Shown one piece after another: positions 30,289 to 42,600 of a DNA stretch of 47,979 nt (positions are counted from its first letter, which is position 1; each line of letters begins with the position of its first letter). Origin of the DNA: a virus. Location: positions 1 to 47,979 of IMG/VR virus record IMGVR_UViG_3300040806_003504; one strand, given 5' to 3'. Below the pieces are notes generated by a model. It saw only the letters and a program-made list of their open reading frames with translations, was not told the DNA's origin and did no database searches. The position numbers and the translations under genes are program-made.

Positions 30289-33200
30289 ATGTCAACATTA
30301 ATTAAATTAAGAAGAAGTGCCGTACCTGGTCGCGCGCCAACGACAGCTCAGCTGGAGTTAGGTGAACTTGCGATTAACACAGCTGACGGCAAAATCTACA
30401 TTAAACAAGATGTCAGTGGAGTAGAATCCATTGTTGAGTTTAGTGCCGATCCAAATGACTTACTTACGTTAATTAAAACAGTTGACGGAACAGGCTCAGG
30501 TCTTGATGCCGACTTATTAGACGGTTTAGATTCAACACAATATTTAAGATCTGATGTTGATGATACTTTTGCAGCGAACCTAACAATTACAGGTAACCTT
30601 ACTGTATCAGGAAATACCACATATGTCAATACGGAAACAATTCAGTTATCCGATAATATTATTACTCTTAATGCAAATCATACAGGTCCAGCAACTCAAG
30701 ATGCAGGTCTCGAAGTTGAAAGAGGAGACGACACCAATGTAGTTCTACAATGGAACGAAGCAAATAATTATTGGGAAATTGCTTCAGGTGGAACAATTGG
30801 AAGAATCATTACCACAGGTGATGAAGGCGCAGGGAATGGATTTGACGCCGACTTGTTGGACGGACAAGAAGGTACGTATTACGTAGATTTTACAAATGCG
30901 ACCAATAAACCCGACCCAACAATAGATGTAAACCTAACAGGGAAGACAACAGGGTCAGGGACGACCACTTTAACGGATCTTGGTAATGGAACAATTAACA
31001 TTACTACAGAACTTGCGAATACTGCTGTCACTGCAGGTTCATACGGTTCTGCTTCTCAAATTCCAACATTTACTGTTGATGAAGATGGTCGATTAACTGC
31101 AGCCGCTGATGTAGCTGTCGCAGGTGTATCTGATACTGATTGGTACATCGCAAATAATACATTCCAAATTTCTACTGTTGATGGTAGTGTATTTAATACA
31201 GTCATTGATGAATTTACAGGTTTAACAGTCACAGGTGATATAGTAGTCACAGGTACAGTTGATGGCCGTGATATATTAGCAGACGGACAAAAGCTTGACG
31301 CAATTGAAGCTGGTGCTCAGGTTAACCTTTCAAATACTGAAATCCTTAATATTATATTAACTAATGATGGAGAGAATTCAACATTAGATGCTGATTTGCT
31401 TGATGGAGCAAATAGCGATTTCTATCTCGACTTTACAAATGCAACAAACAAACCTGACCCAACAATTACTCTTTCGGGTGATGTCACAGGTTCAGTTACT
31501 TTAACTGATTTAGCAAGTGGAACAATTACAACAGACATTGCTGCTTCAGGAGTTACTGCTGCTCAATATGGTGGTGCAACAGAAATTCCTATTATTACAA
31601 TCGCAGCTGACGGTCGTATCACAGCAGCTGCTACTGCTGCAGTCGCAGGTATCAGCTCAACAGCTTGGCTAACAGCAAATAATACTTATCAGATTATTAC
31701 AGGTGATGGTTCTCAGTTTGATGCTAATATTTCTCAGTTTGATGCAAATGTTGATTTCGGTGCAGGCATTGATGTCACAGGAGATATCACTGTCACAGGT
31801 ACTGTTGATGGCAGGGACTTAGCAACCGATGGAGCAAAACTTGATGGTATAGTTCAAGGTTCAGGTAATGGATTTGATGCCGATTTACTCGATGGTCAAG
31901 AAGGTACTCATTATTTAGATTTTACAAACTTTACAAATTTACCAGACCCACAAATTGATGTTACATTGTCTGGTAAGGTCACTGGTACAGGTTCTACAAC
32001 ACTTACAGACCTAGGTAATGGTTCTATAAGTATAACAACCGCTCTTGAAGATACAGGAGTTACAGCGGCTCAGTATGGTTCAGCAACAGCAATTCCTGTT
32101 ATAACTGTTGACGATGATGGTCGTATTACTGCCGCAAGTACAGCTGCTATTAAAGGTATTGAATCTCTTACTTGGCACAACGCAAATACAACATTAAATT
32201 TAGAAGCAGGAGATGGTACTCACTTCCTTGCGAATATACATGAATTTGGTGAACTTGATATTACTGGTGATATCACAATCTCAGGAACTGTTGATGGACG
32301 TGATGTTTCAGTAGACGGCGCTAAACTTGACGGTATTGAAGCAGGTGCTACTGCTGACCAAACTGCTTCTGAAATATTATCGGCATTACTTACAGTTGAT
32401 GGTGCAGGAACTGGTCTTGATGCTGATTTGCTTGATGGTCAACACGCTGCTGATATTATTGCTACCGCCCAATCACAAGCAGCCGCAAATGTACATGACG
32501 CAACGATTACTATTAATGCAGGAGATGCAATTGATGGTGGTGGAACATTTACAGTTAACCAACTTGCTAACTCTACAATTACAATACATCACGCAGATAC
32601 AAGTTCACAAGCAAGTGTATTAGGAAGTGGCGGTCAAGTAATTCAAGATGTTGTACTTGATACTTATGGTCACGTTACAGGTCTTGACCAAGTTGATTTT
32701 GATAATCGTTATTATACACAAACATTACTTGATGCAGGTCAACTTGATAACAGATATTATACTGAAGTCGAATTAGATAACGGTCAACTTGATAACAGAT
32801 ATTATACAGAAACAGAATTAGATAACGGTCAACTTGATAACAGATATTATACTGAAGCTGAACTCGACGCAGGTCAATTAGATAATCGTTATTATACAGA
32901 AACCGAAACAGAAACATTATTCCTTAAAGCGGCTGATAGGTCAGTTACTGGTGCAGACGGTGTTACGGGTGGTGGACCATTAACCGCTAACGTTGTTCTT
33001 ACTCACGCTGATACATCAGACGTTGCGAATACAGGCGTTCTTGATTTACCTAATGCTGAAGTTATCGAGAGTATGAACTTTGATAAGTTCGGTCACGTCG
33101 TAGGATACACAACAAATAACCTCGCAGTATTAACAGAAAACATTGCTGATGCAAGATACGTAAATGTTGATGGCGATACAATGACAGGTGATCTTACCAT

Positions 33201-33579
33201 TGAAACAAACTTAATTGTTGATGGTAATATTAATGTTGATGGAAATGTTAATTTAGAACACGGAAGAATAACAAGTAAAGAAGTAACAACAACTTCAACA
33301 AGTGCAACAACTTTAGACCAAAATATTGCTGGATATTTTAAATCAGTAGAATATATAATAACAGCAAAACAAGGTTCTGACGTTGATGTAACAAAGATTT
33401 TAGCAATTGATACCGGCACAAGTATGTTAGGAACAGAGTTTGCACGTATTACGTCAAATAGTGAACTTGCCTCATATGAAGTGGATCACGACGGAATTGG
33501 TTTTACAAGATTAAGATGTACTCCTGCTTCGGCAACAAGTACAGTATTTACAGTAATTGCCACTTACACTGAGTCTTAA
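30289..33579 (+). CDS. Tail fibre protein with Mtd-N-like start and tandem modules (1,096 aa)
   Basis: A 1,096-residue fibre. The N-terminus (LIKLRRSAVPGRAPTTAQLE, then GELAINTADGKIYIK) has the pattern of the small N-terminal domain found on many phage fibres, including the major tropism determinant type. Then comes a module with GNTTYVNTETIQLSDNIITL shared with the downstream 3,709-residue fibre. Three copies of a ~135-165-residue module follow, each with LTDL-x-x-G, DGR-x-TAA and GTVDGRD (the GTVDGRD codons begin at about 31252, 31798 and 32284). A tandem 15-residue repeat (DNRYYTE type) lies at 32701-32925. The ~100-residue end (SVEYIITAKQGSDVDVTKIL, then VFTVIATYTES) looks like a conserved beta C-terminal domain. 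There is no S74 domain. GAAGGA precedes the ATG. Likely a shaft and tip of a receptor-binding fibre. Confidence 0.78.
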   Translation: MSTLIKLRRSAVPGRAPTTAQLELGELAINTADGKIYIKQDVSGVESIVEFSADPNDLLTLIKTVDGTGSGLDADLLDGLDSTQYLRSDVDDTFAANLTITGNLTVSGNTTYVNTETIQLSDNIITLNANHTGPATQDAGLEVERGDDTNVVLQWNEANNYWEIASGGTIGRIITTGDEGAGNGFDADLLDGQEGTYYVDFTNATNKPDPTIDVNLTGKTTGSGTTTLTDLGNGTINITTELANTAVTAGSYGSASQIPTFTVDEDGRLTAAADVAVAGVSDTDWYIANNTFQISTVDGSVFNTVIDEFTGLTVTGDIVVTGTVDGRDILADGQKLDAIEAGAQVNLSNTEILNIILTNDGENSTLDADLLDGANSDFYLDFTNATNKPDPTITLSGDVTGSVTLTDLASGTITTDIAASGVTAAQYGGATEIPIITIAADGRITAAATAAVAGISSTAWLTANNTYQIITGDGSQFDANISQFDANVDFGAGIDVTGDITVTGTVDGRDLATDGAKLDGIVQGSGNGFDADLLDGQEGTHYLDFTNFTNLPDPQIDVTLSGKVTGTGSTTLTDLGNGSISITTALEDTGVTAAQYGSATAIPVITVDDDGRITAASTAAIKGIESLTWHNANTTLNLEAGDGTHFLANIHEFGELDITGDITISGTVDGRDVSVDGAKLDGIEAGATADQTASEILSALLTVDGAGTGLDADLLDGQHAADIIATAQSQAAANVHDATITINAGDAIDGGGTFTVNQLANSTITIHHADTSSQASVLGSGGQVIQDVVLDTYGHVTGLDQVDFDNRYYTQTLLDAGQLDNRYYTEVELDNGQLDNRYYTETELDNGQLDNRYYTEAELDAGQLDNRYYTETETETLFLKAADRSVTGADGVTGGGPLTANVVLTHADTSDVANTGVLDLPNAEVIESMNFDKFGHVVGYTTNNLAVLTENIADARYVNVDGDTMTGDLTIETNLIVDGNINVDGNVNLEHGRITSKEVTTTSTSATTLDQNIAGYFKSVEYIITAKQGSDVDVTKILAIDTGTSMLGTEFARITSNSELASYEVDHDGIGFTRLRCTPASATSTVFTVIATYTES
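32701..32925 (+). repeat. 45-bp tandem repeat (4 full copies plus a partial)
   Basis: Units start at 32701, 32746, 32791, 32836 and 32881. Each encodes DNRYYT-x-x-x-LD-x-GQL (15 residues), and the last diverges after DNRYYTET. Such D-N-R-YYT repeats are common in phage fibre shafts. High DNA similarity between the units suggests recent expansion. Confidence 0.9.
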
Positions 33580-33580
33580 C

Positions 33581-33590
33581 ATAATAAATA
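33581..33590 (+). promoter_or_regulatory. Possible variant late promoter
   Basis: ATAATAAATA lies in the 61-base gap before the 3,709-residue fibre gene. It differs from TATAAATA by one base (AATAAATA) and has suitable spacing, about 50 bases from the start codon. Confidence 0.35.
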
Positions 33591-33640
33591 AAGGTATACA
33601 TTGAACAATTTAAACCGCCTATCTGGGGAGAGTGAACCGA

Positions 33641-36600
33641 ATGGCAAATGATAAGAAATTTATAGTCAAGAATGGTCTCTTGACACCGGAAAATGCTGTC
33701 ATCGGCAGCAATACGGATACTGGTGAAAAACTCCAGGTCACCGGTGACACAGTCCTAACCCAAGGTACGCAAGGTACTCCGACTTTAAAAGTTACTAATT
33801 CAGGTGGAGCTTCCGCTTCTACAATCGTTGCTCAATTTGAAGGTGATTCTGATTCACTCCAGATTCGCAATATTGGGACAGGCGATTATTCAATCACAAA
33901 TCCTCAGCAAGGAAATAGTATTGAATTTTATGACGGTACCGCAGGTATTGTTATTAAATATGCAGGCTCAAATAAATTAGCATTTACAAGTACAGGAACT
34001 GATTTTACAGGTCTTTCTAATACAACGATTGAAGGTAATCGTATTCTTACAACTGCAGATGAAGGTGCAGGTAATGGATTAGATGCTGATACAGTTGATG
34101 GATTACAAGCAAGCCAATTCTTAAGATCCGATGTTGATGATACTGCCGCAGGTAATATAAACTTTTCACAAGACATTGATGTCGCAGGTTCTGCTCAAGT
34201 TGATGTTAACTTAACAGTTGATGGTCAAGCAGTTATTAAAGCTTTACTTGATGCACAAGCAAATGCTCAAGTTGCTGGTAATTTAACGGTTAGTGGAGAT
34301 CTTTTAGTTTCAGGTAATACGACAACTGTTAATACCGAAGAAATTCTACTTGCTGATAATATTATTACTCTTAATAGTAATTACACAGGCTCAACTCCAT
34401 CAGAAGATAGCGGTATTGAAATTGAGCGTGGTACATTAGCAAATCCAAAACTTGTTTGGAATGAATCTCAGGACTATTGGGAACTACAAGTTAATGGTTC
34501 AGTACTTGGTCGAATTATTACAACAGCAGATGAAGGTTCAGGAAATGGATTTGATGCTGATACTGTTGACGGTTTAGAGGCAGCGCAATTCTTACGTAGT
34601 GATGCTGATGATACTGCTACAGGTAATATTACAATTGAAGGTGATCTTACAATTGGAGATGATTCAGGTCCTGCTCAAATTATCTTTGACGGCAATGGAG
34701 TTAACCGTACTTTATATTCAGCAACAGGTGAAATCGGATTTTTAAACAATGCTGCTAACTGGGCGGCAAGATCTAATGCAAATGGTGATTGGATTGTTGA
34801 ACGAGATGTTTCAGCAGGTAGAGATGTAATTGCTACGAATGATGTTACAGCAACAAGTGGTGATGTAACTGCTGGTGATAGTATTACAGCACAAAATAAT
34901 ATTACAGCAACGACAGGTAATATTGCTGCTTCAGCAGGAAGTGTAACAGCACAAACAAATGTCACGGCAACAACAGGAAATGTAACAGCAGGTGATAGTG
35001 TTACTGCTCAAAATAATGTAACCGCTACAACAGGTGATGTAACAGCAGGCGATAGTGTTACTGCTCAAAATAACGTAGCTGCCACAACAGGAGATGTGAC
35101 GGCAGGTAATGATGTTACTGCAGCACAAGATATTACAGCAACTTCTGGTAATATTTCAGCAACGGCTGGTTCAGTAAGTGCAGGAACAACAGTTACCGCA
35201 GGTACTGATGTAATTGGTCAAAGATTTGTAGACGCAGACAACAATACATATCTTGTAAATCCTGGTGCAGATTCAACAATGCACGCAATTGGAATTGATG
35301 ATAATCTTTTCCATAACGGTGATACTGATACAAGATTACAATTTACTGATAATCAAATAAAATTAAGAACAGGCGGCGGTGATAGATTAGACATTAATAA
35401 TTCAAGAGTCTTATCTAACCTTGATACATATGTACCTAACCTTTTTGTTAACGATACAATTGTTCATAATAATGATACTGATACATTAGTAAGATTTACT
35501 ACTGACACTGTAGATATTGACACAGGCGGTTCAACAAGATTAACCGCGAATAACTCAGGAGTCACAATTGAAGGTGATCTTGATGTTAATGGAGATATTA
35601 CAGCAGTTAATGGTACATTCACAGGTGACCTTGCTGCTTCAAGATTTTTAGATGCTGATAACAATAACTATTATGCGGACCCTAACTCAACATCAGTAAT
35701 GAATCGTATCGGCATTGACGATTACATTCAACATAACGGCGATACAAATACTTACTTTGGATTTAATGCTAACGATAATATTCAATTCTTTACTGATGCA
35801 ACACAAAGAGTTGAAATCAATGGCACAAACTTTACAAGTACTGTTGATGGTATATTTCCTAACTTATATGCAGGAAGATTCTACGATTTAAATAATGCAA
35901 CATATTATGTAGACCCAGCAAGTAATTCAAGAATGAATGGTATTGCTCTTGTCGGAACAATTTACCACGACGGTGATACTGATACATATTTAAACTTTAA
36001 CGGTGCAAATAGTTTTGAAGTTGTCACAGGAAACGCTCAAAGATTATTAGTTAACAATACTTATGTGTTAGCAAATAACCAAATGCGTTCACCTATCTAT
36101 TACGATAATAACAATACTGCTTATTATGGTAACTTTGCTTCTACTTCTCAGATGGCACAAATTGATATTGATAGTTATATTCGTCATCGTGGTGATACAA
36201 ATACATATCTTGGCTTTGATGCAAATGATAGTATTACATTCGTAACAGGTGGTGCTGAACGAGTTAATATTACTGACGCGAATACAACATTCTATCAACC
36301 TGTTATTGTTCAAGGTGACGTTACAGCAGACAGATTTGTTGATAGGCAGAGTTCATCTTATTATGTAAACCCAGCGGATACTACAGTCAGTGGTACGTTC
36401 GCCGGTGGTTTAAGAATCGGAAATATTTCTGATTATGCCAACTGGGACGATAACACAGGTAACGGCGGTATAGGAATTGCTGGGCATGGAGCAATTGCGG
36501 CAGGTCAAAATCCAACAATCACAGTATCAGGTAATTATTCTGGTGGATATTCATTATTATATCTAAACAGAATTGACCCAACATCAAACCCAACAAACAA

Positions 36601-39600
36601 CGGTCAAAGATATATTCATTTCTATCATGATGGAACAGACGGTGGTTCTATTCGTGGTGATAGTTCAGGCAATTTATATCAAGTATTAGGGTCAGGAACC
36701 AATTGGGGATTCTGGACTTCTGGTTATTCTGAAGCATTAATTGTTGATGATAGTGGCAATGTAATGGTTGCTACTGGTACTTCACCTACTTATACAGACG
36801 GTGGTGATAACACGGCATTAACAACAACACCAAGTAATCCTAAATTACACGTCGGCGGTTCAATTTATTTAAATGGTAATAACGACGGAATTATATTCGG
36901 TCGTGGTACAGCATCATTCCTCAAAGATGAAGAATTAGCGTTCGGTTGGGGATCTGGTTGGTATATGCAAGATGCTTCTTACTTAAGAGTAAGAAATAAT
37001 ACAACCGTTTATTCTACAGGTAATACTCAGTTTAATAGATATTATGCATATCAGAATACAGCTTATTACCTTGACCCAGATGGTGATTCACAATTAAATA
37101 CAGTTGACATTGATGATTACATTCGTCATCGTGGGGATACAAATACTTTAATTGGTTTCTCAGGTAATGATACATTACTTTTCCAAACAAATGGTGTGAA
37201 TCGTTTACAAATTAATAACGGTGCATTTAGGTCAAGAAACAATACAGTCCAATTCTATTCAAGTGGAATTGAAATACAAAAACAAAGTAACGGCGGTGGT
37301 GTAGGTCTTACAGTATCAGACGAAAACAGCGCAGAGACTCCTGGATTAACTGGATTACAACAAGGTTCTATTTTATTCTATCATGCTGATGGTGCTGTCA
37401 CTACAGGTTCAAACGCTGCTTGGTATTTTAATTCATCAGAAGCAACTGTTCATTATGTCTTTGCTGAAAACAATGGAGCAAATGGTGGTAATTTAGTACC
37501 TATAGTTAATAACACTGGTAATATAGGTTTATCATCTTATCGTTGGAATACTGTTTACGCAGGTACAGGTAATTATAGTGGAAATGTAACTGCAGCCAAT
37601 ATGTATGCAAGCAGATATTATGATGCTGATAATAATACATATTACGCTGACCCAGCAAGTACTTCTTATCAACAGTATATGAACATCAATGTTGGTAATG
37701 AAAATATTGGCGGAGCAAACTCAAGCACTCTCGGATTGATGATGAGAGGTAATTACAATAGTAATACCTGGGCTCATAAATTCCATAAGATGGACCACGG
37801 CGGTGGAGTTCCAATATATCTTTCACAAACAATTGGTACTGCAGCTTGGTCACCATTACAAAGATGGGGTACTTTCTCAGGTTCGTCAGGTGCTTCGAAC
37901 GGTGGTTATACTTCTCAAATATTTGGTACGTTAAGAGTTGATACTGCTACCTATTCACCAATTTATTATGACCTAGATGATTCTTCTTGGTTCGCAAATC
38001 CAAACGGCGAATCTAGACTCAATACAATCAAGCTTGATGGTAATGCAGTTATATTAAGAGAACCTACAGGAACATTTGGTTCACTTGCTGTAAGCGGTGG
38101 TGGAAGAAATGGATACGAAGGATTTAGTATTAATGATCGTTCTGTCTTTATGCACGATGGCGGAAACGTCACAGGTGTTTATAACGATGTAGACAATCAG
38201 TGGTTCTGGTATGGTGAACGTGGTGGAGTAATGAGGTTAATGCATGCGGGTGTTGAGCGTGCAAGAACTGAAAACGGATACTTCCTTGCGAATCAACAAT
38301 TAAGAACTCCAATCTTCTATGATTCAAATAACACAGGCTATTACGTAGATCCTAATAATACATCAAGATTCAACGCAGTTCAAGCATTAAGATATTACTT
38401 TAACCACGCAACCACATATTATGCCGATGCAGCATCAGGTGATTACGGTTCAATGGAAGTTGGCGGTACTAAAGGTGGTTGGGCTGGTTATTCTATTGCT
38501 GGTCAATGGAATTTCATGGCAAGTGGAGTTGATGAAGCAGGTATTTACAACGACACCGATAATAAGTGGGTCATAAGAACAGATCGTAACGCAGGTGTTG
38601 ATTTTTATTATAATGGTGCTAAACAAGCTGAAACAGAAAGTGGTTATTTCCTCGCAACAAATCAAATGCGAGCACCAATCTATTATGATTCAAATGATTC
38701 AACATATTACTTAAACCCAGCAGCAGGTAATACAAACCGGGCATTAATGATTGATGGTAGAATATACCGTCAAGGTTTTGCTTCAGGTGATGGAAATAAT
38801 AACAAACTATTAGAAACTCAAGATCGTTCACATTGGATTTGGAACACTGCTACTGATTGGGGTATTTTCTGGGCAGGTGATGATAATCCATATCGTTCAC
38901 ACTTTAGTACAGCTAATCCAAATGAAATCGTATTCATTGGTAACGGAAACCTAAGAGCAAGTATTGACCTTGATAATGGTAATGCTCACTTTACTGGTAC
39001 TGTATCTGCTGGTAGTTTTGCGCTTAATGGTGGAAATGAAAATATTGAAATTATTAAGTCATACGGTTCAGGTGGAGCTGACTTAGTACTATTTGATGGA
39101 ACAGAATATTTTGATAAGCGTGTCATTAAAGCAATGGCACCAAACGAAAGCCCACTTACTACGGTTACTTCAGAATATGTTAGAACAACAGATGGTCCTT
39201 TCGCAGGTTCTTATGTATTACAAACATCTGCTTATAGAACATTCAATTCAGACTATATTCCTGTTGCTCCTGGTGAAGAATTATACGGTGAAATTTCTGT
39301 TAAGACAATTTCAGGTTCAGGCGGTTTGGTTTATTATGGTATTGAAAGATTTGATAGTCAGAAGAGACCTATTGCTGGAAACACAGGCACAACATACTTT
39401 GTAGTTGGTGGTGCAAACTATACAGGCACTTCTTGGACAACATATAGAAATCATACAACAATTCCAACATCTCATACTCCATATAATGGGTCTGACGGAG
39501 GTGGTTGTTATTATGTAAGAATTCGTATCTTAATGAACTACAACTCTGGTGGTGCTTTAAGACAGTTTGCCGGAATTATGCTCAAGCGTCGTAACGCTGA

Positions 39601-42600
39601 ATCTAATTTATTAGTTGATGATTTACAAGTATTAGATGATGTTCAAATCGGCGGAGACGCAACTATAGTAGGTGATTTGACCGTCGATGATATTACTGCT
39701 GATGTAATTGATGCAAATATATTTAGAGACCGTGGTAATACTGGATATTACTTGGATCCAAACTCAACAGGCACATCACTCAATGTTCGTGGTGAAATAA
39801 GTAACCCATCAGTTTGGATTAACGATGGTGATAACTTTAATTCATATAATGAAAACATTCGTTTATTCAATGCACCGAATGGAGTTTCAGTAATTGCGTT
39901 TAGCGCATCAGGTACATCAGGTACACCCGCTACTTCAATCTTAGGATACTCTGATAGATTAGAAACTCGCAGGTCAAATAACTGGCAACAAAGAACATAT
40001 TCTAATCGTGTAGATTTTGTTGGTGACATTCGTCCTACAATTATGTATGATAGAAATGATACAAACTGGTATGCAGATCCTAACTCAGGTTCAAGATTCA
40101 GAGAATTGGATGTTGAAAACAATGGAAGTCAGGAAGTATTTAGAGCATATAGATATGGCTCTGCTCCAGGAAACTATGCTGCAGCAAGGACAATTAACCA
40201 ATACGGTAATCACTCTTGGGGTATTGTTCACGAGTTTAGAATTGGTGAACCTGGCTCACAAAGTGTACCTAGTGGTACTGACAGACCTTCTATACTATTC
40301 TCAACTGGATATAATACAACAACTTGGTCAGTTGGTTTCGGTTATGTCGATAACGATTTCAGAATTAAACAAGATCACGGTCATATAAATCAAGGTTGGG
40401 GTACTGAAAGATTTAGAATTAATACAAGCGGTGAAGTATTCATTGGAAATAGCTTATATGGTGCTAACGCATACTTCAATCGCTATTACGATAGAGACAA
40501 TACTGGATATTATGCTGACCCAGCAAGTACATCTGTATTTAATGCAATGGTATTTAATGGTGACGTTGATTTCAACGGTGGTGCTAATGCGATTAATATT
40601 ACAAGTTCCGATATTCGTTCAGACGGTAATTCAAGTTGGACAGGAAACCCAGGTGCAGGCGTAGGTAAGATTCAGATGCACAGTAACCGTTGGTACATTG
40701 TATCTAACGGAAACTCAAACAGAATCGTTCAGTTCAGACAAAATGGTTCTGACAGGTCATATATTGCGAACGATGGTAGATTAATCGGTGTCGGTGGTAC
40801 TGCTTCTCAGGATTGGAGAGCTCCAATCTTCTACGATACAGATGATACATCATATTATTCAAACCCAGCAAGTGATTCACGATATAATACATTAACACTT
40901 CGCGGAAACAGATTAGGATTTGTTAATACTGCATTTGATGCAGAGATACGAGTAACTGATGATAACCCAGACGGTACAGGTGCAACATTTGTATTTTGGG
41001 GAGACCAAGTAGAATATAATGCTGAAGTAGCAACTGAAGTATTTAGAGCAACAAGACATATGCGTGCTCCTGTATATTATGATTTAAATAATGCTTCATA
41101 CTACGGTGACTTTGGTGGTGTATCTTACATGAACGATGTAAGAGCTAACATATTCTACGAACGTGAAAATACAGCATACTACTTTGGTTCAAGCCAAGGT
41201 GATGCAAGAATGCGTAACGTTAGATTCAATAACGTTCAGATTGAAGACGGCGCAACAATCACATCTGTAAATAATAGCGGTAGAATTTATCTTGGTGGTA
41301 ATTTACATATTGATGCTCAAAACGGTACAGACATTTTTATGAACTACTACTCAGGTAGAAGGTTCAGGTCATTTACTCCAGGACAATATGAAGCGTTTAG
41401 AGTTGATACTGACCGTATTGTATATGCATATGCTCAATTTAGAACACAATTAATTTACGATACAAATAATACTGGTTACTATCTTGATATGAACAACAAC
41501 TCAAGGTTTAACGACCTTCAGTTGAGAGGTAATTATGTAAGAACATATTATCATTCAGGTTCTGACTTTGTTAATGGTACTCTTGTAAGAACAAGTATTC
41601 CTGCGACCGCAACTAACGGGGCTTCATTCGTACTTGAAGCAACAGGTAAATCTTATTCAGGTGATCCGCCGTTTATGTTTACCGCACAAGGTTACTTATA
41701 TGCTAATACTATTATTAATCATTCTGGTCAACATATTGGTAAGGCCGGATTTAGTACAATGCGTATATTTGAAAACGGTGGAGTATTATGTTTCTGGTGG
41801 CCTCGCGTATCTTATTGGAACTCCTTCTCTGTTCATGTAAGAAATGCAAACGGTGATGATAGAAACTTAGTCACAAGCGTTTCAAACTCATCTTTACCAG
41901 GATACTCGAAAGGTGTGACAACAACAATGCGTACTACCGCAATGTATAATGTTAACATTAATACAGGCGATATGTATGCACAACGTTACTACGATAGTAA
42001 TGATACATTCTATTATGGAGACTTTGCTTCTAGTTCTAGAATGAATGAAGTGAATATGTATGGTAGTGGTCGTTTACAGGGCGGCGCACCTATGTACTTC
42101 TATACAGGTGCTGGAAACCTACGTGGTTATATACGAGCAACTGATTCTAATGATAATCACTTTGAGTTTGCTACATCAGGTGGAGAGGACTTCATCTTCC
42201 GTGATGGTGGATTCGGAGGTTCTTGGAATCAAATCATTCGTGGTAATGGTCATGTATTAGTAGCATCAAGATTTGATACTCCTATTATGTATGATAGGAA
42301 TGATACTGGTTATTATGCAGACCCTAATGGTACTTCGCGTTTCAATACAATGCGAACAAACAGAATTTATCCTGCTTATGATAATGCAGGAGATATGTAT
42401 TTAGATTGGCCTTCAGGTAATTACGGTTCAATCCAAACAAATGGTGGCGGTAAAGGTGGCTGGGAAGGTTATTCAATCAATGGTCGTTATGTATTCATGT
42501 CGGCGGATAACAACGAATGTGGTATTTACAACGACATTGATAATGAATGGATGACAATCTGGCGTCGTAACGGCAGAACTGAAATATACCACAATGGTAC

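Noticed and set aside
32701-32925. CRISPR-like array
   Set aside because: The 45-bp units are contiguous, in frame, and have no spacers; they encode a regular 15-residue fibre repeat.
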